Assembly: GCF_002858675.1 (NCBI RefSeq)
Contig: NZ_PJZF01000003.1
Span: forward strand, 1-64,000
DNA length: 64,000 bases
Direction: 5' to 3'
Source of the DNA: Chimaeribacter californicus
Lineage (GTDB): Bacteria > Pseudomonadota > Gammaproteobacteria > Enterobacterales > Enterobacteriaceae
Shown here: positions 35,500 to 43,870 of the stretch, in pieces
Layout of the letters: each line of letters begins with the position of its first letter
Numbering within the stretch: position 1 is the first letter of the stretch
Notes under the pieces: generated by a model
Database searches by the model: none
Told to the model about the DNA's origin: nothing
The model's input: the letters and a program-made list of their open reading frames with translations, nothing else
Translations under genes and position numbers: made by a program

Positions 35500-36639
35500 A
35501 TGCAATCACAGGAATTTCGTTTATTTACGCCCGGCCCGCTGAATACCTCGGTGCACGTGCGCCGGGCGGCCGGGCGGGATCTAGGGTCACGCAGCCCGGC
35601 CGCCACCCACTTAAGCGCCCGGTTGCGTGAGGACATCCTGGCTATCGCCGGAGGCGATGCGGCGTGGAGCGCCGTACCGTTATCAGGCAGCGGCACGTTT
35701 GCCGTCGAAGCGATGCTGTGTTCTCTGCCCGCGGCAGATGACCACCTGTTGATTATCGAAAACGGCGTCTACAGTGCCCGTATGGTGGAGATTTGCCGCA
35801 TCCACGCGATCCCGCATTCGGTACTGACGCTGCCGCCACATCTGGGCATTGACCTGGCGCAGGTTGAACAGGCCCTGGCGCAAACGCCCCGGGTGACCCA
35901 CATCGCCGCCGTGCATTTCGAAACGGCGCTGGGCGTGATCAATGATATTGATGGCCTGACCCAGCTGGCAAACAGGTACGGCTGCCAGTTGCTGATTGAT
36001 GCCATCAGCACCTTTGGCGTACTGCCGCTGGACTACAGCGCGCCGTCGCTTTCCGCCGTCGCGCTTTCGGCCAATAAGTGCCTGCATGGGCTGCCCGGCC
36101 TCGCCTTCGTGTTAGTGCGTAAGCGTGTGCTGGCCACCCACGTCACCCCACGCACGCTCAGCCTGGATATCAGGGCGCAGGCCGGCGCGCTGGAGGGGGA
36201 CGGACAGTGGCGTTTCACGCCGCCGCTGCAAATCATGCTGGCCCTGAAACAGGCGATTGACGAGTACCGTCAACAGGGCGGCCGGCATGCGCGCTACCAG
36301 GCGTATTCTCAACGGATGGCCCGCCTGCTCGGCGGTATGGCGCGCCTGGGTTTCAGCCCGGTAATTCAGCCACAGTTCTGCGCCCCGTTAATTGTCACGC
36401 TGGCGCCAAACCCGGGAATACCGTGCGACATCCACAGGCTGAACGACTTTTTATTCCAGCGCGGGCTGGTGATTTACCCCACCAAACACAGGACGGTAAA
36501 TTCATTCCGCATTGGGGTGATGGGAGAGCTCAGCCTCCAGGATATCGATGATTTGCTGGCAGCCTTCGCTGAATTTACCGCACAGGCTGCCCCCGTCACC
36601 GCGCAACCGGCTCCCCTTTCGCTAAGGCCCACGCTATGA
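35500..36639 (+). CDS. PhnW-type 2-aminoethylphosphonate:pyruvate transaminase homologue
   Basis: This 379-residue class V aminotransferase follows PhnW: it begins RLFTPGPLNTS, has PLSGSGTFAVEAML, VHFETALGVINDID and the PLP-lysine motif SANKCLHGLPGLAFV with Lys193. In classical pathways it interconverts phosphonoacetaldehyde and 2-aminoethylphosphonate. With the neighbouring decarboxylase broken, phosphonoacetaldehyde would have to come from elsewhere, or the enzyme may use another substrate. ATG 35500 is chosen by alignment to the family; a GTG three codons earlier is possible. Its stop overlaps the start of the next gene by ATGA. Confidence 0.88.
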   Translation: MQSQEFRLFTPGPLNTSVHVRRAAGRDLGSRSPAATHLSARLREDILAIAGGDAAWSAVPLSGSGTFAVEAMLCSLPAADDHLLIIENGVYSARMVEICRIHAIPHSVLTLPPHLGIDLAQVEQALAQTPRVTHIAAVHFETALGVINDIDGLTQLANRYGCQLLIDAISTFGVLPLDYSAPSLSAVALSANKCLHGLPGLAFVLVRKRVLATHVTPRTLSLDIRAQAGALEGDGQWRFTPPLQIMLALKQAIDEYRQQGGRHARYQAYSQRMARLLGGMARLGFSPVIQPQFCAPLIVTLAPNPGIPCDIHRLNDFLFQRGLVIYPTKHRTVNSFRIGVMGELSLQDIDDLLAAFAEFTAQAAPVTAQPAPLSLRPTL

Positions 36640-37655
36640 GTTATCACCTCTCTTGTCATCATCAGTTGGCGGAAATTAACGCCCAGGCCTATGCCGCCTT
36701 GTGGAGGGACTGCGGGCAGCCGGCCTTTTACCACCCTGACCTGCTGGCGGCAGCCGAACGTCACCCCCTGTTGCCGACGTTAGCGACGTATTACCTGGCG
36801 GCATGGCAAGGCGAGCGGCTTGAGGCGTTGTTAGTGGTGTACCAGCAATCGCAACCCGATCCCTTTGGTACGCTGGCCAAAAGTACTGGTTTTCATTTTA
36901 CCGCTCCCCCCGGCGGGCTGTTGGGGCACATAGCCCATTGCTATGACACGCAAATCCTGCACCGGCCGGGTTCAGAAGACGCCGCACAACGCGTAATGAC
37001 CGAACTCATGGTGCTTGCCGGCCGGCAGGGCATTCCGGGCTGCGGGCTGCTCAACCTCAGCGCCGGGCCGTCATTGAGCGCTGCAGAGCGGGCGGGTTAC
37101 CGTTGCCATTTCATGCATGACCGCTTCTTTATCGATCTTATGCCGTTTGAACGGTTCGGGGACTATCTGGCAGCCCTGCCGCGCGATGGCCGGCACGAGA
37201 TGAAACGCCAGTTGCGGAAATTCGACAGCGATCGCGGCAGCTACCGCGTGCTTCCGGGGCGGGACGCCGATCTGGCCGCGGCGGTCAAACTCTGCCACGC
37301 CACCAGCGCCCGGAACGGGACGCCGCACTATTATCCGATACCGGCGTTTCTCCATTTCCTGGAAACGTGCGGCGATCTGATAACCGTGGTTCAGGTTGAA
37401 CATCAAGGCCAGCTGGTGGCTGCCGCCATCTGCCTGAACGACCCGCAATGCCTGCATCTGTGGGCCGGGGGCGTTGACTACCGGCTGTCGGGCTTCAGCC
37501 CTTACACCATCATGATCGCGGCCGGCGTTCAATATGCGTTTTCACAACGTATCCGCCGGATTGAGATGGGCCGAACCAATGCCCGGATTAAGGCGCGTTT
37601 AGGTTGCCGGTCTCAGCCGCTGTATTCAGCCCTCTTTCCACGGGAGGTAGCCTGA
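36636..37655 (+). CDS. FemAB/GNAT-like transferase
   Basis: This 339-residue protein resembles the FemAB-like branch of the GNAT fold (peptidogalycan biosynthesis / DUF482-type). Recognisable pieces are RDGRHEMKRQLRKF near residue 185, a central LVAAAICLNDPQCLHLWAGG and the terminal IEMGRTNARIKARLGC, typical of enzymes that pass an acyl or aminoacyl group to an amine. In other phosphonate pathways a related GNAT/FemX domain uses aminoacyl-tRNA to make a phosphonopeptide, so a peptide-bond role is plausible but unproven. It is translationally coupled (ATGA overlap) to the transaminase before it; the next gene starts two bases after its stop. Confidence 0.65.
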   Translation: MSYHLSCHHQLAEINAQAYAALWRDCGQPAFYHPDLLAAAERHPLLPTLATYYLAAWQGERLEALLVVYQQSQPDPFGTLAKSTGFHFTAPPGGLLGHIAHCYDTQILHRPGSEDAAQRVMTELMVLAGRQGIPGCGLLNLSAGPSLSAAERAGYRCHFMHDRFFIDLMPFERFGDYLAALPRDGRHEMKRQLRKFDSDRGSYRVLPGRDADLAAAVKLCHATSARNGTPHYYPIPAFLHFLETCGDLITVVQVEHQGQLVAAAICLNDPQCLHLWAGGVDYRLSGFSPYTIMIAAGVQYAFSQRIRRIEMGRTNARIKARLGCRSQPLYSALFPREVA

Positions 37656-37656
37656 T

Positions 37657-38577
37657 ATGTCTGTGACCTCAGCCACCCCGCCCCATGAGTCTCCCCCGGC
37701 CCAGCTGGCGCGCGGGCAATTACTGACCTTGCTGTATATCGCCCTCACGTCCGCCTCACAGGTATTTTTAAGCCATGTCGGCGGCGGCATACCGCCAGAA
37801 ATCAGCCTGTTTTATATGGCTCTGGCGGCCTGCGTGGTGTTTAACCTGTGGGAGTTCCGCCGCCTGCGGCGCAATCACAACGCGCTGCGCCGCCATTGGC
37901 GCATGTGGCTCACGCTTTCCGTCGCCTTTGTGCTGAACTGGATATGCTCTTATTACAGCGTGACGCACGCCTCCGCCGATTTTTTCATCAGCGTATTTTT
38001 CCTTTCTTCGGCACTGTGCAGTTGCCTGCGGGAAAGGCGCTGGCTGAAGTCACTGTTCATCCTGACGGCGATCCTGTGTATTCATGCTCTCTCCGCCTTC
38101 CCGCTGCGGGTGCTTTACACCTCAATGTCAGGGGGGGCCATGATGTATGTTTACTACGTCAGCTCGCTGCGGTTCAGCCGGCAGAGCGGGCTTGGCCCGG
38201 TCCCGGTGGTGTCTTTGCGCTGCTATATGCTGCTGGCCTGCAGCGCTGCTTACCTGAGTGCGCATCATGGGTTCGGCGCATTGTGGGTAGGCCCGGAAAC
38301 CCTGCGCAACCTGGTGATCCTGATCGTCGCCAATATGGTTTTACCCTCTTTTTTGTCGCAAACCTGCCTGCAGTGGGTCGGCGTCACCGTGTTTACCTTT
38401 ATGAATTCGTTGATCCCGGTGCTGGCCTTCGTGATGCAGTCGCTGGTCAGCGGCCAATGGCAAACCGGTATGTTGCTCGCCGTCACCCTTACCACGCTGA
38501 TGCTGAATTACGATCGCCTGATTCAGCTGGCGCGTAACCTCATCGCAGTAACCCCTCAGTCAATGGATCAGGAATAA
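37657..38577 (+). CDS. DMT/EamA-type membrane permease
   Basis: This 306-residue protein has about ten hydrophobic helices, for example TLLYIALTSASQVFLSHV near residue 25, ISLFYMALAACVVFNLW and GVTVFTFMNSLIPVLAFVMQ near 250, the last resembling the proline-containing helix of drug/metabolite transporters. It is probably an exporter or flippase for a product or intermediate of the cluster. GGGAGG overlaps the end of the preceding gene and lies about ten bases before the start. A second exporter (MFS) ends the cluster. Confidence 0.75.
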   Translation: MSVTSATPPHESPPAQLARGQLLTLLYIALTSASQVFLSHVGGGIPPEISLFYMALAACVVFNLWEFRRLRRNHNALRRHWRMWLTLSVAFVLNWICSYYSVTHASADFFISVFFLSSALCSCLRERRWLKSLFILTAILCIHALSAFPLRVLYTSMSGGAMMYVYYVSSLRFSRQSGLGPVPVVSLRCYMLLACSAAYLSAHHGFGALWVGPETLRNLVILIVANMVLPSFLSQTCLQWVGVTVFTFMNSLIPVLAFVMQSLVSGQWQTGMLLAVTLTTLMLNYDRLIQLARNLIAVTPQSMDQE

Positions 38578-38587
38578 GAGGAATACC

Positions 38588-39811
38588 ATGCCAGCCATCA
38601 ATGCGTATCTGGAACACCTGAACCCGCTCTCATCAAAGAGCGTTGCCCAGCGAGCGAAAGCGAACGCGGCGATCCTGAATCTCAGCATGGGCGAACCCGA
38701 TTTTGGCCCGCCCGCCGTATTGGTTGACGTGATCTGCCGGGAGGATCTCAGCAAAGAACGCTTTCTGGATGCGGTCAAGCGCTATGAACACTCACGCGGC
38801 TCGCTGTCGCTGCGCAGAGCAATAGCGGCGTGGTATCGGCGCCGTTACGCCATCGATATCGATCCGGAACGCGAAATAATGGTGACGCATGGGGGGATTG
38901 AAGCCCTCAATCTGGCGTTGCAGGCGGTGACCAACCCCGGCGACGGCGTCCTGCTGGCGGCACCGGCTTACACCCTTTATCAACGTGCCATTCACTTGTT
39001 GAACCGTAAAAGCCATCCGCTGCCCCGCCCTGAAGGCGAAAACGAATATGCGGCGGCCCTGGCGGCACATCCCCGCACCCCGGCGCGCGCCGTGCTGATC
39101 AACTCTCCGGAGAACCCCACCGGCTACGTGATGAGTGACACGGACTGGCAAGCGCTCGCCGAAGCGTGCCGCACAGGTGACCGCTGGGTCATTCATGATG
39201 AAGTCTACGACACCCTGGCGTTTACCCGCCGTCACCTTAACGCCTGGTGCATCCCGGCCCTTCGCGAACGCAGCGTGCTGATTAACAGTTGTTCAAAAAA
39301 GTTCGGCATTCCCGGCTTGCGCACAGGCTGGCTGATTGGGCCCGCCAGCGTGATTGAAGCCGCCGGCAAGGTCCACGAAAGCCTGTGTCTGGGGGTGAGT
39401 ATTCTTGGCGAACCTATCGCCGAACGGCTGCTGAGCACCCCGGGGGTAGACGACTGGATGCAACAGCAGCAGGAGATGCTGGCCGCCCGTAACCGGTACG
39501 CCCTGTCAGCGCTGGACGAGACGCGGGGCTTCGGCTGGCCACGCCGGCCCATGGGGGGCATGTTCCTGTTCCCTGACGTTTCCGCACTTTATCCGGCCTT
39601 ACCCGCCCGCTGGCGCGCTTTCTCGCCGGATGCCGGCAGCGCCGTCGCGGAGTATCTTCTGGTGGAGCGGCAGGTCGCCACGGTGCCGGGCATCGTTTAC
39701 GGCGCTGAAAGCCGGCACCACTTACGGTTAACCAATTGCGCCGGTGAGCAGGTTTTCCATCAGGCCATCGCCCGTCTTTCATCCCTGGATGTGGGAGGCG
39801 CAGGTGCTTAA
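38588..39811 (+). CDS. Class I/II PLP aminotransferase, paralogue A
   Basis: This 407-residue fold-type I enzyme has all the expected motifs: NLSMGEPDFGPP near residue 31, VTHGGIEALNLAL, the NSPENPTGYVMS aspartate-aminotransferase block, VIHDEVYDTLAF (PLP ring Asp and Tyr) and SCSKKFGIPGLRTGW with PLP-lysine Lys237. It is clearly a paralogue of the aminotransferase at 41928. Phosphonopyruvate is the obvious oxo-acid in this island, which would make one of the pair a phosphonoalanine transaminase; this is inference. The next gene starts inside its last codons. Confidence 0.88.
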   Translation: MPAINAYLEHLNPLSSKSVAQRAKANAAILNLSMGEPDFGPPAVLVDVICREDLSKERFLDAVKRYEHSRGSLSLRRAIAAWYRRRYAIDIDPEREIMVTHGGIEALNLALQAVTNPGDGVLLAAPAYTLYQRAIHLLNRKSHPLPRPEGENEYAAALAAHPRTPARAVLINSPENPTGYVMSDTDWQALAEACRTGDRWVIHDEVYDTLAFTRRHLNAWCIPALRERSVLINSCSKKFGIPGLRTGWLIGPASVIEAAGKVHESLCLGVSILGEPIAERLLSTPGVDDWMQQQQEMLAARNRYALSALDETRGFGWPRRPMGGMFLFPDVSALYPALPARWRAFSPDAGSAVAEYLLVERQVATVPGIVYGAESRHHLRLTNCAGEQVFHQAIARLSSLDVGGAGA

Positions 39812-41144
39812 AAACAGGCTTGACCAACAGGTTATGGACTTTTACGCCACGCAGGGCGGCGCCCGGTCCGCTGATGCCTTCTCCCAGGCCCTGCTCAACG
39901 TGCACCCCGGCGACTGGCGCGCCACGTTCCCGCCGGCGGTGTTCCCACCCGGCCATCTGACCCAGATCGGCACCGGCGCCGCGCGGCTGCTGGCCCTCGT
40001 TTTCAGCCTGCCGGAGCGCCTGTTCGGCGGGGATTACGCGCGCTTTCTGGCGGCGCAATGCCTGACGCCGCAACAGCGTGAAGAGATCCTGGCCTTCTGC
40101 ACGCCGCGCATCATTGCACGCGCCCGGCTGTTTGCAAGGCCGGACGCATTGCTGACCCACGGCGGCTTCAAACTGGTGGAAATGAACGTGACCCCTTCTC
40201 TCGGCGGGCTGGGCATCTGCGATCGTTATGTCACGACTTTGCAGGCACATCCGCTCAGCCACCGGCTGCAGGAAGCGGGCATTACCCTCTATGCGCCGGA
40301 CATGGGGCGCCTCTGGGCCGACACATTGCACCGCCACCGCACGCCGCCGGCCGACGGCCGCACCCCGGTCATGCTGGAATTGCTGGACGACCCGGATGAG
40401 ATCCCGGAGGAGAATTTCAGCTGGCCTGACTTCGGCCATATCGCCCGCCGGGGCGGTTTCCGGCTCCTGACCGGCAAACCGGCGGACGTCCATTTCACCC
40501 CCACGGGCGTCTATGCGTTTGGCGTAAAAATCGACATCGTTTTTACCGATTGGGTCTACGCCGAACAGCAGCAATACCACATTGACAACGCGTTTATTGC
40601 CGCCCTGGCCGCGGCGGAAAACCGGGGCCAGATAGACCTGTTCAGCGTGCCGGCCGGCTGTGCGGTTTACGACAACAAAGCAAACCTGGCCCTGCTCACC
40701 GATCCCGGTTATGCCCACCTGTTCACTGAGCAGGAGCGCGCACTGATCGATGCCCACATTCCCCGCACCTTTATGTTAACCCCGGGCAATCTGGCCCGTG
40801 CGATCCGCGAACAGGAGAATCTGGTGTTAAAACCGGGGCTGGGCCTGTGCGGGTTTCAGGTGATGTTCGGCAGACAGATGACGGCGCCGCAATGGCGGGC
40901 ACAGCTGGAACAACAGCTGGCAGCAGGCGGCTCTTTTGTGCTGCAGGAGATGGTTGATGACATATGGACTTACACCCTGCCGCATCAACAGGACAACCCA
41001 AGAATGGTCTGCATCGGCCCGATAATCATCGATGGCCGTTACACCGGCACCTTCTCGCGTGATGAGGCTTACCACGGTAAAGCGGTCGTTGTTAACCATG
41101 CGCAGGGCGCAAGCTGGTCAACCGGTCTGGAACGCGCCGAGTAA
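39804..41144 (+). CDS. Predicted ATP-grasp ligase (circularly permuted / glutathionylspermidine synthase-like)
   Basis: This 446-residue protein shows a C-terminal ATP-grasp pattern: CAVYDNKANLALLTD near residue 285, a FTEQERALIDAHIPRTFML linker, NLVLKPGLGLCGFQVMFG (nucleotide-binding lysine and glycine loop) and SFVLQEMVDD. The order resembles circularly permuted ATP-grasp ligases that join a carboxylate to an amine. THGGFKLVEMNVTPSLGG in the N-terminal half looks like the metal-binding strand, supporting permutation. A GTG start at 39804 is preferred, with GGGAGG five bases upstream and an 8-base overlap with the aminotransferase; this implies coupled translation. Substrates unknown. Confidence 0.7.
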   Translation: MLKNRLDQQVMDFYATQGGARSADAFSQALLNVHPGDWRATFPPAVFPPGHLTQIGTGAARLLALVFSLPERLFGGDYARFLAAQCLTPQQREEILAFCTPRIIARARLFARPDALLTHGGFKLVEMNVTPSLGGLGICDRYVTTLQAHPLSHRLQEAGITLYAPDMGRLWADTLHRHRTPPADGRTPVMLELLDDPDEIPEENFSWPDFGHIARRGGFRLLTGKPADVHFTPTGVYAFGVKIDIVFTDWVYAEQQQYHIDNAFIAALAAAENRGQIDLFSVPAGCAVYDNKANLALLTDPGYAHLFTEQERALIDAHIPRTFMLTPGNLARAIREQENLVLKPGLGLCGFQVMFGRQMTAPQWRAQLEQQLAAGGSFVLQEMVDDIWTYTLPHQQDNPRMVCIGPIIIDGRYTGTFSRDEAYHGKAVVVNHAQGASWSTGLERAE

Positions 41145-41190
41145 CCCCCGGCCTGCCACCCGGCGGCTGTTTTATACAAGGAGATTGAGA

Positions 41191-41931
41191 ATGCGTCTTG
41201 CATGTTTAATGGCAGGTTCAAGCAGCAGGCTGTTGCCACTGACCACCTCCCGGCATAAAGCCTGTCTGATGCTTGGAAAACGACGAATGGTGGATTACCA
41301 GCTTGAATCCTTCGACCGCGCCGGCATCGGGCATAAAACCTTTGTTCTGGGGCACGGTGGCGCGGAAGTCGCGCAGATTCTGTTTGAATCCCTGGCGGGC
41401 AGCCATTTTAGTGTCTCGTACAATCCACAGTTCACCTCCCGGAATCTGGACTGGAGCGCCTGGCTGGCCCTCAGCCAACACCCCGGGCCGGTGATTTACT
41501 ATGAAGGCGACCTGCTTATCCCGCCGTCGTTGCTCAGGCAGGTCATCGACAACCCGGCCGAGATTTGCATTGCCGTGGATTCCGACAGCAAAAACCCCTG
41601 CATCGATACGCTGGTTATCGCGCCCCAGGGCAAGGTGGAACAGTTGTTGTTTATTGAGCACGGAACGGCAAAAAGCCGGCCCGGTGACGGTGCCCTCGGC
41701 GAATTTATCTGCTTCGTCAAATTGGGCGAAGCGGCACGGCAGTTTATCGTTGGGGCGCTGAGTACCCTGCCGTTTGAGGGGGACATGCAGCTTTACCACA
41801 TTTTTGAACAGGCATTCTCCCGCTTCCCGACTGCCTGCGTCGACGCCGCCGGCCGCCCCTGGATTGAAGTGGACAATCACAGCGACCTGCAGCGGGCTGC
41901 CCATCTGGCCGGGGAGATCGTCACCTCATGA
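41191..41931 (+). CDS. LicC/PntC-like nucleotidyltransferase (probable phosphonate cytidylyltransferase)
   Basis: This 246-residue NTP-transferase-fold enzyme begins LACLMAGSSSRLLPLT (the LxxGxxSRL nucleotide loop at residues 6-14), has MVDYQLESFDRAGI, NPQFTSRNLDWSAWLAL and the metal aspartate in YYEGDLLIP (Asp107), and ends PWIEVDNHSDLQRA. This is the layout of LicC-type phosphocholine cytidylyltransferases and of the aminoethylphosphonate cytidylyltransferase PntC. In a phosphonate cluster it would make a CMP-phosphonate. AAGGAG precedes the start by seven bases. Its stop overlaps the start of the next gene by ATGA. Confidence 0.8.
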   Translation: MRLACLMAGSSSRLLPLTTSRHKACLMLGKRRMVDYQLESFDRAGIGHKTFVLGHGGAEVAQILFESLAGSHFSVSYNPQFTSRNLDWSAWLALSQHPGPVIYYEGDLLIPPSLLRQVIDNPAEICIAVDSDSKNPCIDTLVIAPQGKVEQLLFIEHGTAKSRPGDGALGEFICFVKLGEAARQFIVGALSTLPFEGDMQLYHIFEQAFSRFPTACVDAAGRPWIEVDNHSDLQRAAHLAGEIVTS

Positions 41932-43214
41932 GCGACCCGAACGCAGTGGATCAGGTAAAACCGGCGCTGCTTAACAGCACGCTGTCCGGCATCGGTGTTT
42001 ACGGCTCAAAAGCCATCTCGCAGGCGGCGCGTGACAACCCGGATATCATGAACATGAGCATCGGTGAACCGGCATTTGGCCCACCCGCGCATTTGCTGGC
42101 AGAGATTGCCCGGACCGATCTGTCCCGCGAGGCGTTTCTTTCCTCGGCGAAACGTTATGGGCACTCGCTGGGTTCCCTGGCGCTGCGTCAGGCGATCGCT
42201 GACTGGTATCTGCGCCGTTATAACCTCAGGGTGAACCCTGACACCGAGGTCTTAATCACCCACGGCGGTGTTGAGGCTGTCGCCCTGGCGATTCTGTGCT
42301 GCTCGGAGCCTGGGGATACGCTGGCGATCACCGACCCTTCCTATATGTTGTATGAACGCGCCCTGCTGGCGCTCGGCCGCCGGCCCCGGCGCTTTTCGCG
42401 CCCGGTCGGCGATGCCGAATTCACCGGTTTGATTGACAATGACCCGTCATTCCGCCGCCAGCTCGGCGGGGCAAAAGCGGTGATTGTCAATTCCCCGGAA
42501 AACCCCTCGGGATATGTGCTGTCGGCCGATGAATGGCAACAGCTGATGCGTTGCGCAGAACGCAGCGGTGCCTGGGTTATTCACGATGAAGTGTATGACA
42601 GCATGGCATTTGGCCGCCCGCATTACCCCGCACGCTGCTTTGATCCCCTGGCGGGCAGGACGGTGCTGGCCAACAGCTTTTCCAAAAAATTCGGCATTCC
42701 CGGCCTGCGCATCGGCTGGCTGGTCGGCAGCGCCGGCTTTATCGCCACGGCCGGCAAAACCCACGACTATCTGGTGCTTGGCGTTAACCGCCAATATGAA
42801 CAGATTGCCTTGCGCATACTCCAGGACGCCCACACTGACGAATGGCTGGCGGACCAGCAAACCCTGCTGCTCTCCCGGATACGCCTGGCAAAACAGCGGC
42901 TGACGCCGGCGCTGGGGTTCAGCTGGCCACGCGCACCGATGGGGGGAATGTTTCTGTTTCCCTGCGTCCGGGGGCTCTATCAACGTTTGCCGCCGGCGCA
43001 ACAGCAACGCTTTGCCACCGCAGGCGAGAGCGTCGCAGATTACTTATTGCAGGTTGCGCGTGTCGCCACCGTCCCCGGCATTATTTACGGGCAAAGCTGC
43101 GCCGACCATATCAGGATCGTCCTGTGTTGTGATGAACCGACGTTCCATACCGCGCTTGAGCGCCTGGCGGCCTGCCGCCCTGCCGGCTTCACTCAAAAAC
43201 AGGAACGGTCATGA
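41928..43214 (+). CDS. Class I/II PLP aminotransferase, paralogue B
   Basis: This 428-residue paralogue of the enzyme at 38588 shares NMSIGEPAFGPP, RYGHSLGSLALRQAIADWY, NSPENPSGYVLS, VIHDEVYDSMAF and SFSKKFGIPGLRIGW with PLP-lysine Lys253. It carries a slightly longer N-terminus and a polar C-terminal extension. Two related aminotransferases in one cluster suggest two successive transaminations or two different oxo-acids. It is coupled on both sides: it starts within the nucleotidyltransferase stop (ATGA) and its own stop overlaps the phosphatidyltransferase start. Confidence 0.88.
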   Translation: MSDPNAVDQVKPALLNSTLSGIGVYGSKAISQAARDNPDIMNMSIGEPAFGPPAHLLAEIARTDLSREAFLSSAKRYGHSLGSLALRQAIADWYLRRYNLRVNPDTEVLITHGGVEAVALAILCCSEPGDTLAITDPSYMLYERALLALGRRPRRFSRPVGDAEFTGLIDNDPSFRRQLGGAKAVIVNSPENPSGYVLSADEWQQLMRCAERSGAWVIHDEVYDSMAFGRPHYPARCFDPLAGRTVLANSFSKKFGIPGLRIGWLVGSAGFIATAGKTHDYLVLGVNRQYEQIALRILQDAHTDEWLADQQTLLLSRIRLAKQRLTPALGFSWPRAPMGGMFLFPCVRGLYQRLPPAQQQRFATAGESVADYLLQVARVATVPGIIYGQSCADHIRIVLCCDEPTFHTALERLAACRPAGFTQKQERS

Positions 43215-43840
43215 TGCCGAAACACCGCCGCTGGCTGATGCCCGGTAAATATACAGATGGCGCGAATCTGGTCACCGCTGTCAATGTCCTGGCGGGGATC
43301 GCCGCACTGATGCTGGTTTTGGCCCAGCGTCCGGGGTGGGCTATCGTGCTGGTATTTATCGCTATTTTGCTCGATCACCTTGATGGCTGGCTGGCACGGC
43401 GTTTTTATGCGCATCAGCAGGAGAAACGGGCCTTCGGCAAACAGTTCGATACCCTGGCCGATATGCTGAATTTCAATGTGGTTACCGCCCTGTTGTTGTT
43501 CCGGCAGTTTGCCTATGCCCCCCTTCTGACCGGCATTATTTCGGCCTCCATCGTCCTGTTTGGCTGCATACGCCTGGCGCACTTTACGCTGCAGACAGGC
43601 TCAGGGGACGAGAGCGCGTATGGCCTGCAAACGCCTTATGCCGCATTTATGATTACCAATATGTTGTTGCTGAACACGGCCGGTTATCTGCCCGGCGCCC
43701 TGGTGCTGCTTATGGCGGCCATCATTTCCATTTTGCAAATAGCCTGCGTGCCCATCCGTATGCCCAACGCCACTTTCTGCATCACGGCGCTAAGCGTGCT
43801 GTTCTTTCTTAATCTGCTGATCTGCGGTTTCCCACAGTAG
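43211..43840 (+). CDS. CDP-alcohol phosphatidyltransferase family membrane enzyme
   Basis: This 209-residue integral membrane protein has the CDP-alcohol phosphotransferase signature DHLDGWLAR (Asp55, Asp58, Gly59, Arg63) followed by GKQFDTLAD (Gly76, Asp80, Asp84). The spacing between AR and G is 12 residues instead of the canonical 8, a four-residue insertion; the four aspartates are intact. LADMLNFNVVTALLLF and AYGLQTPYAA resemble phosphatidylserine synthases. It could transfer a phosphonate from CMP to a membrane alcohol, giving a phosphonolipid, or attach a phosphatidyl group to a phosphonate-derived hydroxyl. Direct coupling to the nucleotidyltransferase and aminotransferase genes favours use of a CMP-phosphonate. 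Confidence 0.82.
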   Translation: MMPKHRRWLMPGKYTDGANLVTAVNVLAGIAALMLVLAQRPGWAIVLVFIAILLDHLDGWLARRFYAHQQEKRAFGKQFDTLADMLNFNVVTALLLFRQFAYAPLLTGIISASIVLFGCIRLAHFTLQTGSGDESAYGLQTPYAAFMITNMLLLNTAGYLPGALVLLMAAIISILQIACVPIRMPNATFCITALSVLFFLNLLICGFPQ

Positions 43841-43870
43841 TGCTTATTTTTAGTTCAAGGAGAAATGATT

